Shown here: piece by piece, positions 36,948 to 48,519 of the stretch
Layout of the letters: each line of letters opens with the position of its first letter
Position numbering within the stretch: position 1 is the first letter of the stretch
NCBI GenBank assembly: GCA_030267565.1
Contig: BRXU01000003.1
Location: 6,919,001 to 6,983,000, forward strand
Reading direction: 5' to 3'
Origin: Pleodorina starrii
Taxonomy: Eukaryota > Chlorophyta > Chlorophyceae > Chlamydomonadales > Volvocaceae
DNA length: 64,000 nt
The notes under the pieces: generated by a model
What the model was told of the DNA's origin: nothing
Seen by the model: only the letters and a program-made list of their open reading frames with translations
The model's database searches: none
Position numbers and translations under genes: made by a program

Positions 36948-39900
36948 CTGCAGCGTCTGTTCCGCGATACACAGCTCCTCATCCGTGGGTACGACCAGCA
37001 GGCGGGCGCGGGAGGAGGGGGCGCCGATGTCTCCGCGGTGGCCCCGGAGGACCGCCTCGTTGGCTGCAGCGTCCAGATCCAGACCCATGCCCTGGGGTCG
37101 GAGTCGGGGTCGGGGTCAAGGGTGGGGTTCAGGGGTGGGGGTCAAGGGTGGGGGTCAAGGGTGGGCCGCAAAGATTTGGGGGGGGATGGCGGAAGAGTGG
37201 GCCCGAAAACATTGGAGGGGGGGAGCCCGATTTGCTGGGGCCGGGATTCCAACCCTGCTGTTTTTCTCTTGCGCCCCACCGAACCCACCCGCCCGCCCGC
37301 CCCCCCGTCTCCGCTGCGGTATCACTTTTTACCCACCCACCCAGCCAGCGAGTCAGCCAGCCACCCAGCCGCCTACCCGCAGTGGCTCCAGAATGAGCGC
37401 ACGGACGGCGGGGGAGTTCTCGCCAATGCCCGCAGAGAACACCACCGCGTCCACCTGCAGACCGGTGGCCGGGTGGGCGGGTGGGTGGGCAGGGACGCAG
37501 GGACGCAAGCGGGCGGGCGGGCGGGCGGGCAGACGGGCGGTAGACGTGCGGGCAGGGACGCAGGCGGGTGGGTGGGCGGGGAGGGAAAAACTGATGAGCC
37601 AGTTGGCGAACATCCCGGAATAGACTCCCGCATGAGCTTCGCAGCGAGAATGCCGCCCGATCCTCACACACACACACACATACATGGCTGTGGGGAGGGG
37701 GGGAAGGGTGACTGCCCGCGTGTGGGGAGGGGGGGATTGCGCCCAGTGCGCGCCTCAACAGAACGCACACACACACACACACAGAGGCCCACACAGGCAC
37801 GCGCGGCAAACCCCATCGGCACACTTCCGAGCCTCGCGGCACCTCGGGGCCTCACAAGACGCGCACCACGTCCCCCCCCCCCCCCGCCCCGCATCCCCAG
37901 TTCCCCGCCCCTCCCCTCCCCAGGTAAGATCCCAGGTAACTGCGTTGCGTTCCCTCGTCCCGGGCCGTTCTAATTGCCCCGCGTAAGTCCCTCACCTGCC
38001 CCTCCAGCGCGGCCATGTACGCCCCGATGTACTTCCGCACCCGGTACACGAACATGGCCAGACCCAGGGCGGCCCGCGGCTCCCCGGCTGCCGCCCCCGC
38101 CAACACTGAGCGGAGGTCGTTGGAGCCCGTGAGGCCCAGCAGGCCTGTGCGTGTGCGTGTGTGTATGTTGGGGGGGGGGGGGGTAAAAAATGATACCGCA
38201 GCGGAGACGGGGGGGGGTCAGGGAGTGATATGCTCCATTTTAAAACAATGAGTCACTGCGGACGTTGGGCGGGGGGGTGTTATCCACGTATAGGCCGGAG
38301 CCGTATAGGCCGAACGGTGTCGAATCAGAAAAAAAATCCTTCCTGTCAGGGAGTGATATGCTCCATTATATAACATGAGGCACTGCGTGTGGGGGTGGGG
38401 GAGGGTGGGGCGTGGGATTGGGGTAAGGTGGGGGAGGGGGTTTTGCGTGGGCGTGGGGTAACGCCGTACTATCATCACGGGAGTGCGCTCTTTGTGTTGA
38501 CGTTCAGTTGCGGCGCAGCGGCGTCACGGCACAACTCCCGATTCCCCTTCCTCAAACCACGCCCCCAACACACACACACACACACACGGACACACGGACA
38601 CACGCACAGACACAGACACAGGCACACACATACACAGACGCGCCATAATGCCGTGCGTGCAAGACGCCTCCAACACGCACACGCACACCCCCCCACACAC
38701 GCACAGTTGTCGTACGCACCGGACTTTTTGTTGAGCAGCGTGTCTGTGTCCTGCGGAAGGTGGTACGACGCGGAGAGCAGGAGCAGGGAGGATGGAGAGG
38801 ATGGGGAGGATGGGGAGGGGTAAGAAGGCCGACCTAGGGCCAGGTGGGGAGGGGGGGGGCCAGGTGGGGCCAGGTGGGGCCAGGTAGGTATGAGGGGGGC
38901 ACTTGGAAGAAACCGCAGCGCGCCCCTCCCCCCCCACCCCCCTACTGGGTGTCCCCACCTTGACGGAGAGATTGAGCTGCTTCTGCATGAACAGAACCAC
39001 TGCGGGGTCCAGGTCACCACAACGGGTGCCCATCAGCAGACTGGGGAGATGAGGGGGGGGGGAGAGGAGGGGGGAGAGGAGGGGAGGGTGGGAGAGGAGG
39101 GGAGGAGGAAAGGGGGAGGGGAGGGGAGGGGAGGGGAAGAAGAGGAGGGGAGGGGAGAGGAGAGGGGAGATGCCGCAGCGGAGGGATGGATGGATGGAGG
39201 CGACAGGGGCGAGCGGGCCTCGGGGAGGAGGGGGGGGGGGGGGGGGGCGTGGGGTATTGGGGGGGGTTTGGTTGGGGGGGGTGGAGGGTGGTGGGGCGGG
39301 GGTGTGCTGGGGGGTTTGTGTGGATGGGATCGGGGGGTGGGTTCGGGTTTTGGGTTTGGGGACGCTGGGGTTGCGGGTCGGGGTCTTTTTAGGGGGGACG
39401 GGGTGTGCGGCATGTGGGTGGTGTGACGCGGGATTGTGGGCGTCTTCGGGAGGTGGGTAGTAAGGGGTTTGGATTCCGGGGGTTGGGACGGTGGGTGGGC
39501 TGGGTGTCGTCGGTTGGGGTCTCTGGGGCGTGGTGGGGGGGTTTTGGTGGTGTTGGTTTCGCTTGTTGGCGTAGGGGGGGTGGTGGGGGGGTCTTTTTGT
39601 CGGGGGGTTGTTTTGGTTTGGGTTCGCGGGGTGGTGGCAGGGTGGGTGTGGTTGGGCGGGGGGGTTTTGCTGCTTTTTTTCGGGGTGGGTGTTTGGGTGT
39701 TGAGGGTGGGTGGGGGTGTCGGGGGTGTTGTTAGTTGTTGTGTTTGTGATGGGGCGGTTGGTGGCTGTGTTGTTGGGGGGGGGTGTATTTACGCGTTGGC
39801 GTTAGGCTGGTTTGGTTAGTGCTTTGTGTTCGAAATTGTGGGCTGGGTGTGGTGGGTTTAGGGTTTTCGTGTTGTGCGGTGATAGGTATTTGGGGGGTGC

Positions 39901-42789
39901 ATCGGGGGAAGGTGCTGTTTGGTTGGATGGGGGCGGGCGGGGCTGGTTGAGGGGGTCGGTTGGGGGGGGCTGTCTTGGTGTTATCGGTCGTGGGGAGGGG
40001 TACGCATGAAGAAGATTGAGAGAGGGCGCAGAGACAGGTCGTCGTTTCGTTTCGTTGGTGGTGGTGGTGTTCCGGCACATGCCGCCGATCCTCCAGGAGG
40101 CGCCAGGGTGGGCTTCGGGTGGGCTCCTTTTGAGCGGGTGGGCGGGCGGTCGGTGCGGCCCTGGCCAGGTGGAAGGGTGACGGGGCGACGGCAGGCCGGC
40201 CAGCGGTGGGCGGGGGGTACCCAGAAAGGACGGAGGGTAGAGGCATGGCGCCGGGGGCGGGAGGGGACCATAGCGATGGGTCACGGCGCCGTGCCAGAAA
40301 GACAGCCCACGAAAGCGAGACACGGAAGCCCAGGCCGGAAGCACGGGGCGCCAGCCGGGCCCGGAAGCAGGGTACCCAAGACCCGAAAGCCAGAAGCCGG
40401 AAGGGGGGACAGGGGCGGAAGCAGCACGACGAAATTAAAGAACAAGAAGAAGAAAGAAAGAAAGAAAGAAAGAAAGAAGAAGCAAGAAGAAAGAAGAAAG
40501 AAGAAAAGAAAGAAAGAAGACAAGAAGAAGAAAGAAAGAAGAAAGAAAGAAAGAAGAAAGAAAAAGCAAGAAAGAAGAGAAAGAAAGAAAGACAAGAAAG
40601 AAAGAACGAAGAAGAAAGACAGAAAGAAAGAACGAACGAAAGAAGCAGAAAGAAAGAAGAAGAAAGAAGAAAGACAGAAAGAAAGAACGAAAGACAGAAC
40701 GAGACAGAAGAGAAAGAGAAGACAAAAGAAGAAAGAAAGAAGAAAGAAAGACACAGAGACAGCAAGAAAGACGAAAGAAAGAAAGCACGAAGACAGAAGA
40801 GCAAAGAAGAGCAAGAAGAAGAAAGAAGAGAAAGAAAGAGAAGAAGAGAAAGAAGAAAGAAAGAAGAAGAAAGAAGAAGAAAGAAGAAGAAGAAAGAAGA
40901 AAGAAAGAAGAAGAAAGAGAAAGAAAGAAGAGAAAGAAGAAGAAGAAAAGAAGAAGAAAGAAAGAAGAAAGAAGAAGAAGAAGAAAGAAAGAAAGAAAGA
41001 AAGAAGAAGAAAGAAGAAAGAAGAAAGAAAGAAGAAGAAAGAAAGAAAGAAAGAAGAAGAAAGAAGAAGAAGAGAAGAGAAGAAAGAAGAAAGAAAGAAA
41101 GAAGAAAGAAAGAAGAAGAAAGAAGAAAGAAGAAGAAGAAAGAGAAGAAAGAAGAAAGAAAGAAAGAAGAAGAGAAGAAAGAAGAGAAGAAAGAAGAAGA
41201 AAGAAGAAGAGAAGAAGAAGAAAGAAGAAAGAGAAGAAGAAGAAGAGAAGAAAGAAGAAGAAAGAAAGAAAGAAAGAAGAAAGAAGAAAGAGAAGAAGAA
41301 AGAAGAAAGAAGAAGAAAGAAGAAGAAAGAAGAAGAAGAGAAGAAAGAAAGAAGAAGAAAGAAAGAAGAAAGAAGAAGAAAGAAAGAAGAAGAAGAAGAG
41401 AAAGAAAGAAGAAAGAAGAAAGAAGAAAGAAGAAGAAAAGAAAGAAGAAAGAAGAGAAAGAAGAAGAAGAAAGAAGAGAAGAAGAAGAAGAGAAAGAAGA
41501 AGAAGAAAGAAGAAAGAAGAAAGAAGAAGAGAAAGAAGAAAGAAAGAAGAAAGAAGAAAGAAGAAGAAGAAGAGAAAGAAGAAGAAAGAAGAAGAGAAGA
41601 AGAAGAAAGAAAGAAAGAAAGAGAAGAAGAAAGAAGAAAGAAAGAAAGAAGAAGAAGAAAGAAGAAAGAAGAAAGAAGAAAGAAGAGAAGAGAAGAAAGA
41701 AAGAAAGAAGAAGAGAAGAAAGAAGAGAAAGAAGAAAGAAGAAGAGAAGAAGAAAGAAGAAGAAAGAAGAAAGAAAGAAGAAAGAAGAGAAAGAAGAGAA
41801 GAAGAAGAAAGAAGAAGAAGAAAGAAAGAAGAAGAAGAAGAAAGAAAGAGAAGAGAAGAAAGAAGAAAGAAGAAGAAGAGAAAGAAGAAAGAAGAGAAGA
41901 AGAAAGAAGAGAAAGAAGAAAGAGAAGAAGAAGAGAAAGAAGAGAAGAAGAAAGAAGAAGAAAGAAAGAGAAGAGAAGAAAGAAAGAAGAAGAAAGAAAG
42001 AAGAAGAAGAAGAGAAAGAAGAAGAAGAAGAAGAGAAGAAAGAGAAAGAAAGAAGAAGAAAGAAAGAAGAAGAAAGAAAGAAGAAGAAAGAAGAAAGAAG
42101 AAGAAGAAAGAAGAGAAGAAAGAGAAGAAGAGAAAGAAGAAAGAAAGAAGAAAGAAGAAGAAGAAGAAAGAAGAAGAGAAGAAAGAAGAAGAAAGAAAGA
42201 AAGAAGAAGAAAGAAGAAGAAGAAAGAAAGAAGAGAAAGAAAGAAAGAAGAAAGAAGAAAGAAGAAAAGAAGAAGAAGAAAGAAAGAAGAAAGAAAGAAG
42301 AAAGAAGAAAGAAGAGAAAGAAGAAAGAAGAAGAAAGAAGAGAAGAAGAAAGAAGAAGAAAGAAGAAGAAAGAAGAAGAAAGAAGAAGAAGAAAGACGAA
42401 AGAAAGAAAGAGAAGAAGAAGAAGAGAAAGAAGAAGAAAGAAGAAGAAGAAAGAAGAAGAAAGAAGAGAAGAGAAGAAGAAGAAAGAAGAAGAAAGAAAG
42501 AAGAAGAAGAAGAAAGAAAGAAGAAGAAGAGAAAGAAGAGAAAGAAGAAAGAAGAAAGAAGAGAAAGAAGAAGAAAGAAAGAAGAAGAAGAAAGAAGAGA
42601 AAGAAGAAGAAGAAAGAAGAGAAAGAAGAAGAAGAAAGAAGAAAGAAGAGAAAGAAGAAGAAAGAGAAGAAGAAAGAGAAGAAAGAAGAAGAAGAAAGAA
42701 AGAAAGAAGAAAGAAAGAAAGAAGAGAAGAAAGAAGAAGAAGAAGAAGAAGAAAGAAGAAAGAAGAAAGAAGAAGAAGAGAAGAAGAAA

Positions 42790-42822
<33 letters not shown>

Positions 42823-43267
42823 AGAAAGAAGAGAAGACAGAAAGAAGAAAGAAGAAGAAAGAAAGAAAGAGAAGAAGAAGAGAAGAAAGAAGAAGAAAGA
42901 AGAAGAAAGAAGAAAGAAGAAAGAAAGAAGAAGAAAGAAGAGAAGAAAGAAAGAAAGAAGAAGAAAGAAGAGAAAAGAAAGAAGAGAAGAAAGAAGAGAA
43001 GAAAGAAGAAAGAAAGAAGAAGAAGAAAGAAAGAAGAAAGAGAGAAGAAAGAAGAAGAAGAAAGAAAGAAGAAGAAAGAAAGAAAGAAGAGAAAGAAGAA
43101 AGAAAGAAGAAAGAAAGAAAGAAGAAGAGAAGAAAGAAAGAAGAAAGAAAGAGAAAGAAAGAAGAAAGAAAGAAGAAGAAAGAAGAAGAAAGAAAGAAGA
43201 AAGAAGAAAGAAAGAAAGAGAAGAAAGAAAGAAGAAAGAAGAAGAAGAAAGAAAGAAAGAAAGAGAA

Positions 43268-43300
<33 letters not shown>

Positions 43301-43865
43301 AGAAAGAAAGAAAGAAGAGAAGAAGAGAAGAAGAAGAAAGAAGAAGAAGAGAAAGAAAGAAAGAAAGAAAGAAGAAAGAAGAAAGAAAGAAAGAAAGAAG
43401 AGAAGAAAGAAAGAAAGAAGAAAGAAGAAAGAAAGAAAGAAAGAAAGAAGAAGAAAGAAGAGAAAGAAAGAAAGAAAGAAAGAAGAAAGAAGAGAAGAAA
43501 GAAAGAAAGAAGAAGAAAGAAGAAAGAAGCAAGAAAGAAAGAAGAAAGAAAGAAGAAAAGAAAGAAGAAAGAAGAAGAAAGAAAGAAAGAAAGAAAGAAA
43601 GAAGAAAGAAGAAGAAGAAAGAAGAAGAAGAAAGAAGAGAAAGAAAGAAGAAGAAAGACAGAAAGAAAGAAAGAAGAAGAAGAAAGAAGAAGAAAGAGAA
43701 GAAAGAAAGAAAGAAGCAGAAAGAAAGAAAGAAGAAAGAAAGAAAGAAGAAAGAAGAAAGACAGAAAGAAAGAAAGAAGAAGAAAGAAAGAAAGAGAAGA
43801 AAGAAACGAAAGAAGAAAGAAGAAAGACAGAAAGCAACGAAAGAACGAAAGAAAGAAAGAAAGAC

Positions 43866-43897
<32 letters not shown>

Positions 43898-44273
43898 AGA
43901 GAAAGAAAGAACGAAAGAAAGAAAGCAAGAAGAAGAACGAAGAAGAAAGAGAAAGAAAGAACGAAAGAAAGAAGAAAGAAAGAAAGAAAGCAGAAGAAAG
44001 AAAGAAGAAAGCAGGAAGAGAAAGACAAGAAAGAAAGAAAGAAAGAAAGGCAAGAAAAGAAAGACAGAAAGCAAGAACGAAAGAAAGAAGACAAGAAAGA
44101 AAGAACGAAAGAAAGAAGAAAGAAAGAAGAAAGAAGAAAGCAGAAGAAAGCAAGAGAAAGAAAGAAAGAAGAACAGAAAGAAAGAAAGAAGAAAGAAAGA
44201 AAGACAGAAAGAAAGAAGAAAGAGAAAGAAGAAAGAAAAGAAAGAGAAGAGCAAGACGAAAGAGAGAAAGAAA

Positions 44274-44310
<37 letters not shown>

Positions 44311-47300
44311 CAGAAAGAAAGAAGAAAGAAGAAAGACAAGAAAGAAAGAAAGACAAGAAGAAAGAAAGAAAGAAAGAAAGAAAGCAAGAAAGAAAGAAAG
44401 AAAGAAGAAGAACGAAAGCACGAAAGACAGAAAGAAAGAAAGACAGCAAGAAAGCAAAGAAAGAAAGAAAGAAAGAAAAGAAAGAAGCAAGCACAGACAG
44501 AAAGGAAAGAAAGAAAGAAAGCAGCACGCACCGAAAGACAACGCAAGCACGAAAGCAAGATCAGACCGACCGCCAGCAGAAAGCAAGAAAGACAGAAAGA
44601 AAGAAAGAAAAGCAAGAAAGAAACGAACGAAAGCAAGAACAGACAGCAAGAAAGAAAGAAAGAAAGCAAGAAAGAAGAAAGAAAGAAAGAAAGCAGCACG
44701 ACAGCAGCGGACAGAACAGCAAGAAAGCAAGAAAGAAAGAAGAAAGAAAGAAAGAACAGAAAGAAAGAACGACGAAAGAAAGAAAGAAAGACAAGACAGA
44801 CGAAACGAAGAAAGAAAGGACGACAGAAAGAAAGAAAGACAAGAACGACAAGAACGAAACGAAAGAACGACAGAAAGAAGCAAGACGACAAGAAAGCAAA
44901 GAAGAGCAAGACAAGAAAGCCAGAAGCAGCACGCCAGAAAGACAGAAAGAAAGAAGAAAGACAGGACCGAAAGCACGAAGAAGAACGAACGACAGAAAGA
45001 AAGAAAGAAGAAAGAAAGAAAGAAAGAAAGAAAGCAGACCGAACGAAGAAAGAAAGAAAGAACGCAGAACGAAAGAGAACAGAAAGAAAGAAAGCAGACG
45101 AAGAACGACAGAAAGAAGAACGGAAAGAACAGAAAGAAAGAAAGCAAGACGCAAGAAACGACAGACAGAAAGAAACGAAAGAAAGAAAGAAAGAAAGAAA
45201 GAAGACGAGAAAGAAAGAAGAAAGAACGAAAGAAAGAAAGAAAGCAGAAGAAAGAAGAAGAAGAAAGAAAGAGAAGGAAAGCAAGAAGAACGAAGAAAGA
45301 AAGACGACGAAAGAAAGCACAGAAGAAAGAAAGAAAGAAGAAAGAAAGAAAGAAAGAGCAGAAAGAAAGAACGAAAGAAGACAGAAAGAAGACAGCAAGA
45401 AAGAAAGACAGAACAGAAAGAACAGAAAGAAAGAACGAAAGACAGACAAGAAAGCAAGAACGACACGACCCCGACCCGACACGCAAGCAGCCAAGCCAGA
45501 CAGCCTCGCCAGCCCGCCAAGGACACCGCCCGCCCGCCCGACCGCCCACCACAGCACCAGCACCGAAGAACGCAACCGACACGCACGACGAACGACAGAA
45601 CAGCCCGAAAGACACCAGAAACACAGAAAGACAAGCAGAGACACGAACAAGCAAGACGAAAGCAAGCACAAACGACGAACGAAGACAGCCCGAACCGCCC
45701 GCCCGACCGCACCGACAGCAACGCAAGAACAGCCGAACCGCCAGCAACGCCAGCCAGCCCGACCGACACGAACGAACGCACGAACCCCGCACCCAGAAGA
45801 AAGACAAGATCGCCACGCCAGCCCGCAAGCCATCCAGCCCGCACGCAAGCCAGCACGACAGCCCGCCACACCAGCACGCCGACAAGACCACGCCCGCAAA
45901 GCAAGAACAGACCGCCGACGACCGGCCCGAAAGCACGCACGACACGCCCCAGCCCGCCCGCCCGCCAAGCACGCCGAAAGCCCGACCGCACCGCCACACA
46001 GACCGCCATCCACGCCAGACCGCCAGACGCCCGCCGTCCTCGCCCTCCACGCCCCTCCCGCACCTCCCCCCTCCCTCCCTCCCTCCCTCCCTCCCTCCCT
46101 CCCTCCCTCCCTCCCTCCCCCCCTCCCTCCCTCCCTCCCTCCCTCCCTCCCTCCCTCCCTCCCTCCCTCCCTCCCTCCCTCCCTCCCTCCCTCCCTCCCT
46201 CCCTCCCTCCCTCCCTCCCTCCCTCCCTCCCTCCCTCCCCCCCTCCCTCCCTCCCTCCCCTCCCTCCCTCCCTCCCTCCCTCCCTCCCTCCCTCCCTCCT
46301 CCCTCCCTCCCTCCCTCCCTCCCTCCCTCCCTCCTCCCTCCCTCCCTCCCTCCCTCCCTCCCTCCCTCCCCCCTCCCTCCCTCCCTCCCTCCCTCCCTCC
46401 CTCCCTCCTCCCTCCCTCCCTCCCCTCCCTCCCTCCCTCCCTCCCTCCCTCCCTCCCTCCCTCCCTCCCTCCCTCCCTCCCTCCCTCCCTCCCTCCCTCC
46501 CTCCCTCCCTCCCTCCCTCCCTCCCTCCCTCCCTCCCTCCCTCCCTCCCTCCCTCCCTCCCTCCCCCCCTCCCTCCCTCCCTCCCTCCCCCCCTCCCTCC
46601 CTCCTCCCTCCCTCCCTCCCTCCCTCCCTCCCTCCCCCCCTCCCTCCCTCCCTCCCCCCCCTCCCTCCCTCCCTCCCTCCCTCCCTCCCTCCCTCCCTCC
46701 CTCCCTCCCTCCCTCCTACCTCTCCCTCCCCCCCTCCCTCCCTCCCTCCCTCCCTCCCTCCCCCCCTCCCTCCCTCCCTCCCTCCCTCCCTCCCTCCCTC
46801 CCTCCCTCCCTCCCTCCCTCCCTCCCTCCCTCCCTCCCTCCCTCCCTCCCTCCCTCCCTCCCTCCCCCCCTCCCTCCCTCCCTCCCCCCCTCCCTCCCTC
46901 CCTCCCTCCCTCCCTCCCTCCCTCCCTCCCTCCCTCCCTCCCTCCTACCTCTCCCTCCCCCCCTCCCTCCCTCCCTCCCTCCCTCCCTCCCTCCCCCCTC
47001 CCTCCCTCCCTCCCTCCCTCCCTCCCTCCCTCCCTCCCTCCCGCCCTGGGTTCTGGGTCCGTTCGCTAACGCCGTCTCCATCTCCGCTGCGGTATTTCCT
47101 TTTTACCCCCCCACACTCCCTCCCTCCCCCCCCCCCACCCCTCCAGCGGTGTCATGCCCATGGACGTGTCGACACAGCGCCCGCCCCGCACCGCCGATAT
47201 GCTGCTGCCGTTGCCTGCGGGATGTTGGCGTGCGCGCATGCACATGCACATGCGCATGGTGGGTGGTGGGTGGGGGTGGGGGGTGGGTCCACGGAGGGCG

Positions 47301-48519
47301 AAAAAAAGAGAGTAAAAAAAGAGTAATGGAGCAGTAATGCTGGTGTGAGGGTGGAGTGTATCGGGGGATGCGAGGGGTGATGATTCCGCCCATGGGCGCG
47401 CACACATACACACATACACACACATACACGCACGCCACAACGGCACCCCCCCAGCTGCCGCCCAACCGCTTTTCCCCAACCGCTTTTCCCCAACCGCACC
47501 GCGTGCCGTACGTGCCGGGACCCACCCAGGTGGCAGGTGATGACGTTGGTTTCGGAGACGGGCTTCCCCAGCATGACTGCGTGGAGCGCAGAGCAAACAC
47601 AGAGTGAAGCGCAAAGCAGGGTGAAGCGCAAAGCAGGGTGAAGCGCAAAGCAGGGTGAAGCGCAGCGAAGCGAAGCAGGGCACGCGCGAGGGCAGCAGCG
47701 GGCGGGGCGGCAGCGGGCGGCGTAGCATGGTGTCCAGATCAAGAAGCAGGGTAGGGCAGGGCGCGCGAGCACGCACCGGCGGCCTGCTCGACCAGGTACT
47801 TGTGGCTGGTGCCGTGGAAGCCGTACCGCCGTATTCGGTGTTGTTCGTACAGCTCGTACGGAAGTCCGTACATGAAGGCGTGCGGGGGCATGCTCTGGTG
47901 GAAGGCGGTGTCAAAGACCGCGACCTGACGCGGTAGGCGCGGGGGAAGCGCGGCGCGGGGTGGAGGTGGGGTGGGCCGGTGGGGGATTGCGTGCTCCGGC
48001 CTATACGTGGATACGGTACCACCCCCACTTGGTCGCCCCACAACCCCCCGTCGACCATCGCACCTGAGGCACCCCTTGGAAGACCTTCGCAGCGGCTTCT
48101 ATGCCCTGCAGGCCGGGGGGATTGTGTAGCGGCGCCAGGACCGCCGCTGCGCGGATTTGGTCGATCGTCTTATCGTTCAGCAGCACCGGTTCGCTGATGT
48201 CCAGGCCGTGCACGATGCGGTGGCCCACGGCGACGACCTCGCGCACGAACGCGCCCGATACGTTATCCTTTATAAAGTCTAGGATGTTCTGCATGGCGCT
48301 GACGTGATCTTTGGCGAAACATTTTTGCTCCCATTTGCGACCCTGGGCGCCTGCAGCGTGCGGCGGAGCGCTGGCTTTCAAGGTGCAATTGGCTCCGTCT
48401 CCTATGCGGTCGAACATTCCGCCAATTCCTGCTGCGAATGGCTGCAGGCCGAAAACCTTAAACTTGAGGGAAGAGCTCCCAGCATTCAGGACTAAAAGCT
48501 TCGACATGGCGTGCAACAC
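36948..48519 (-). CDS. ACK: acetate kinase (ATP:acetate phosphotransferase)
   Basis: The enzyme interconverts acetate + ATP and acetyl phosphate + ADP, with phosphotransacetylase as usual partner. In algae it is placed in mitochondria or chloroplast; no clear targeting peptide is visible before [16 protein letters not shown]. The ATG at 48519 or the one at 48507 could start it. Exons in order: 48519-48064, 47924-47777, 47576-47526, 47214-47139, 39040-38959, 38750-38720, 38144-37996, 37454-37377, 37091-~36948. All phases agree, giving about 405 codons. Family motifs are complete: [18 protein letters not shown] (Arg); [11 protein letters not shown] (Asp); [11 protein letters not shown] (His); [36 protein letters not shown] (Arg); [13 protein letters not shown]; and [14 protein letters not shown] (Glu). 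The exact C-terminus is uncertain. A GC donor at 36947 joined to an acceptor near 36806 would give a short tail ending at a TAG near 36773. Confidence 0.93.
37307..37334 (-). repeat. intron-associated dispersed repeat, left-half fragment
   Basis: The minus strand reads GGGTAAAAAGTGATACCGCA followed by GCGGAGAC. It lies 43 bp from the donor of the exon ending at 37377. Confidence 0.8.
38182..38210 (+). repeat. intron-associated dispersed repeat, left-half fragment
   Basis: GGGTAAAAAATGATACCGCA followed by GCGGAGACG, 38 bp from the acceptor of the acetate kinase exon starting at 38144. It is fused directly to the TCAGGGAGTGATA repeat. Confidence 0.8.
38218..38300 (+). repeat. TCAGGGAGTGATA repeat copy 2 plus ATAGGCCGGAGC module
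   Basis: TCAGGGAGTGATATGCTCC and AATGAGTCACTGCG (38218-38260) are followed by TATCCACGTATAGGCCGGAG at 38281. The last module also occurs at 22863 in a kinase intron and, inverted, at 47994-48014 in the first acetate kinase intron. Confidence 0.75.
38346..38387 (+). repeat. TCAGGGAGTGATA repeat, copy 3
   Basis: TCAGGGAGTGATATGCTCC, then ATGAGGCACTGCG, in the same intron about 128 bp after copy 2. Confidence 0.8.
39168..39186 (+). repeat. intron-associated dispersed repeat, core fragment
   Basis: GATGCCGCAGCGGAGGGA lies 128 bp from the acceptor of the exon starting at 39040, inside the giant intron. Confidence 0.6.
40437..45450. repeat. GAAA/GAA polypurine tract, ~5 kb
   Basis: Interspersed GAAA and GAA units with rare C. 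I see no T on the + strand from 40437 to 44560 and very few T up to about 46035. The proximal part is pure purine for long stretches. From about 43.5 kb C is increasingly mixed in. Confidence 0.95.
46064..47042. repeat. CCCT tetranucleotide satellite, ~980 bp
   Basis: An almost pure run of CCCT with occasional CCCCCC and CCT variants. A variant block containing CTCCTACCTCTCCCTCCC occurs at about 46714 and again about 229 bp later, showing a higher-order duplication. Confidence 0.95.
47055..47108 (-). repeat. intron-associated dispersed repeat, copy 3
   Basis: The minus strand reads GGGTAAAAAGGAAATACCGC, AGCGGAGATGGAGACGGCG, TTAGCGAACGGACCC. It is the most complete copy and lies 31 bp inside the giant intron from its donor at 47138. 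Confidence 0.9.
47603..47668. repeat. 17-bp tandem repeat, about 4 copies
   Basis: The unit is GTGAAGCGCAAAGCAGG. It lies in the acetate kinase intron between exons 2 and 3. Confidence 0.9.

Larger units (their letters stand above)
39041..47138 (-). other. 8.1-kb simple-repeat intron of acetate kinase
   Basis: The donor is GAGGG|GTGGGG at 47138 and the acceptor CCCCAG|TCTGCTG at 39041. The flanking exons join in frame as [14 protein letters not shown]. In transcript order the intron holds one dispersed-repeat copy, about 980 nt of GGGA repeats, a 600-nt A-poor stretch, about 5 kb of TTTC/TTC repeats and about 1.3 kb of C-rich DNA. All other introns of this gene are below about 550 nt. No gene lies inside; the very long open frames exist because stop codons cannot form. 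Confidence 0.88.

Noticed and set aside
36012..37396. Frames of 230-520 residues reading GQGQ, AGAR, GKGR, PCPC and PLPL
   Set aside because: Products of the GGGCAR minisatellite; all six frames are open with period-2 or period-4 peptides.
39919..47337. Open frames of 1,500-2,500 residues on both strands (Lys/Glu/Arg, Phe/Leu/Ser and Leu-Pro-Pro-Ser repeats)
   Set aside because: They lie wholly in the T-free and C/T-only simple repeats of the acetate kinase intron, where stop codons cannot form. Several frames are open at once.
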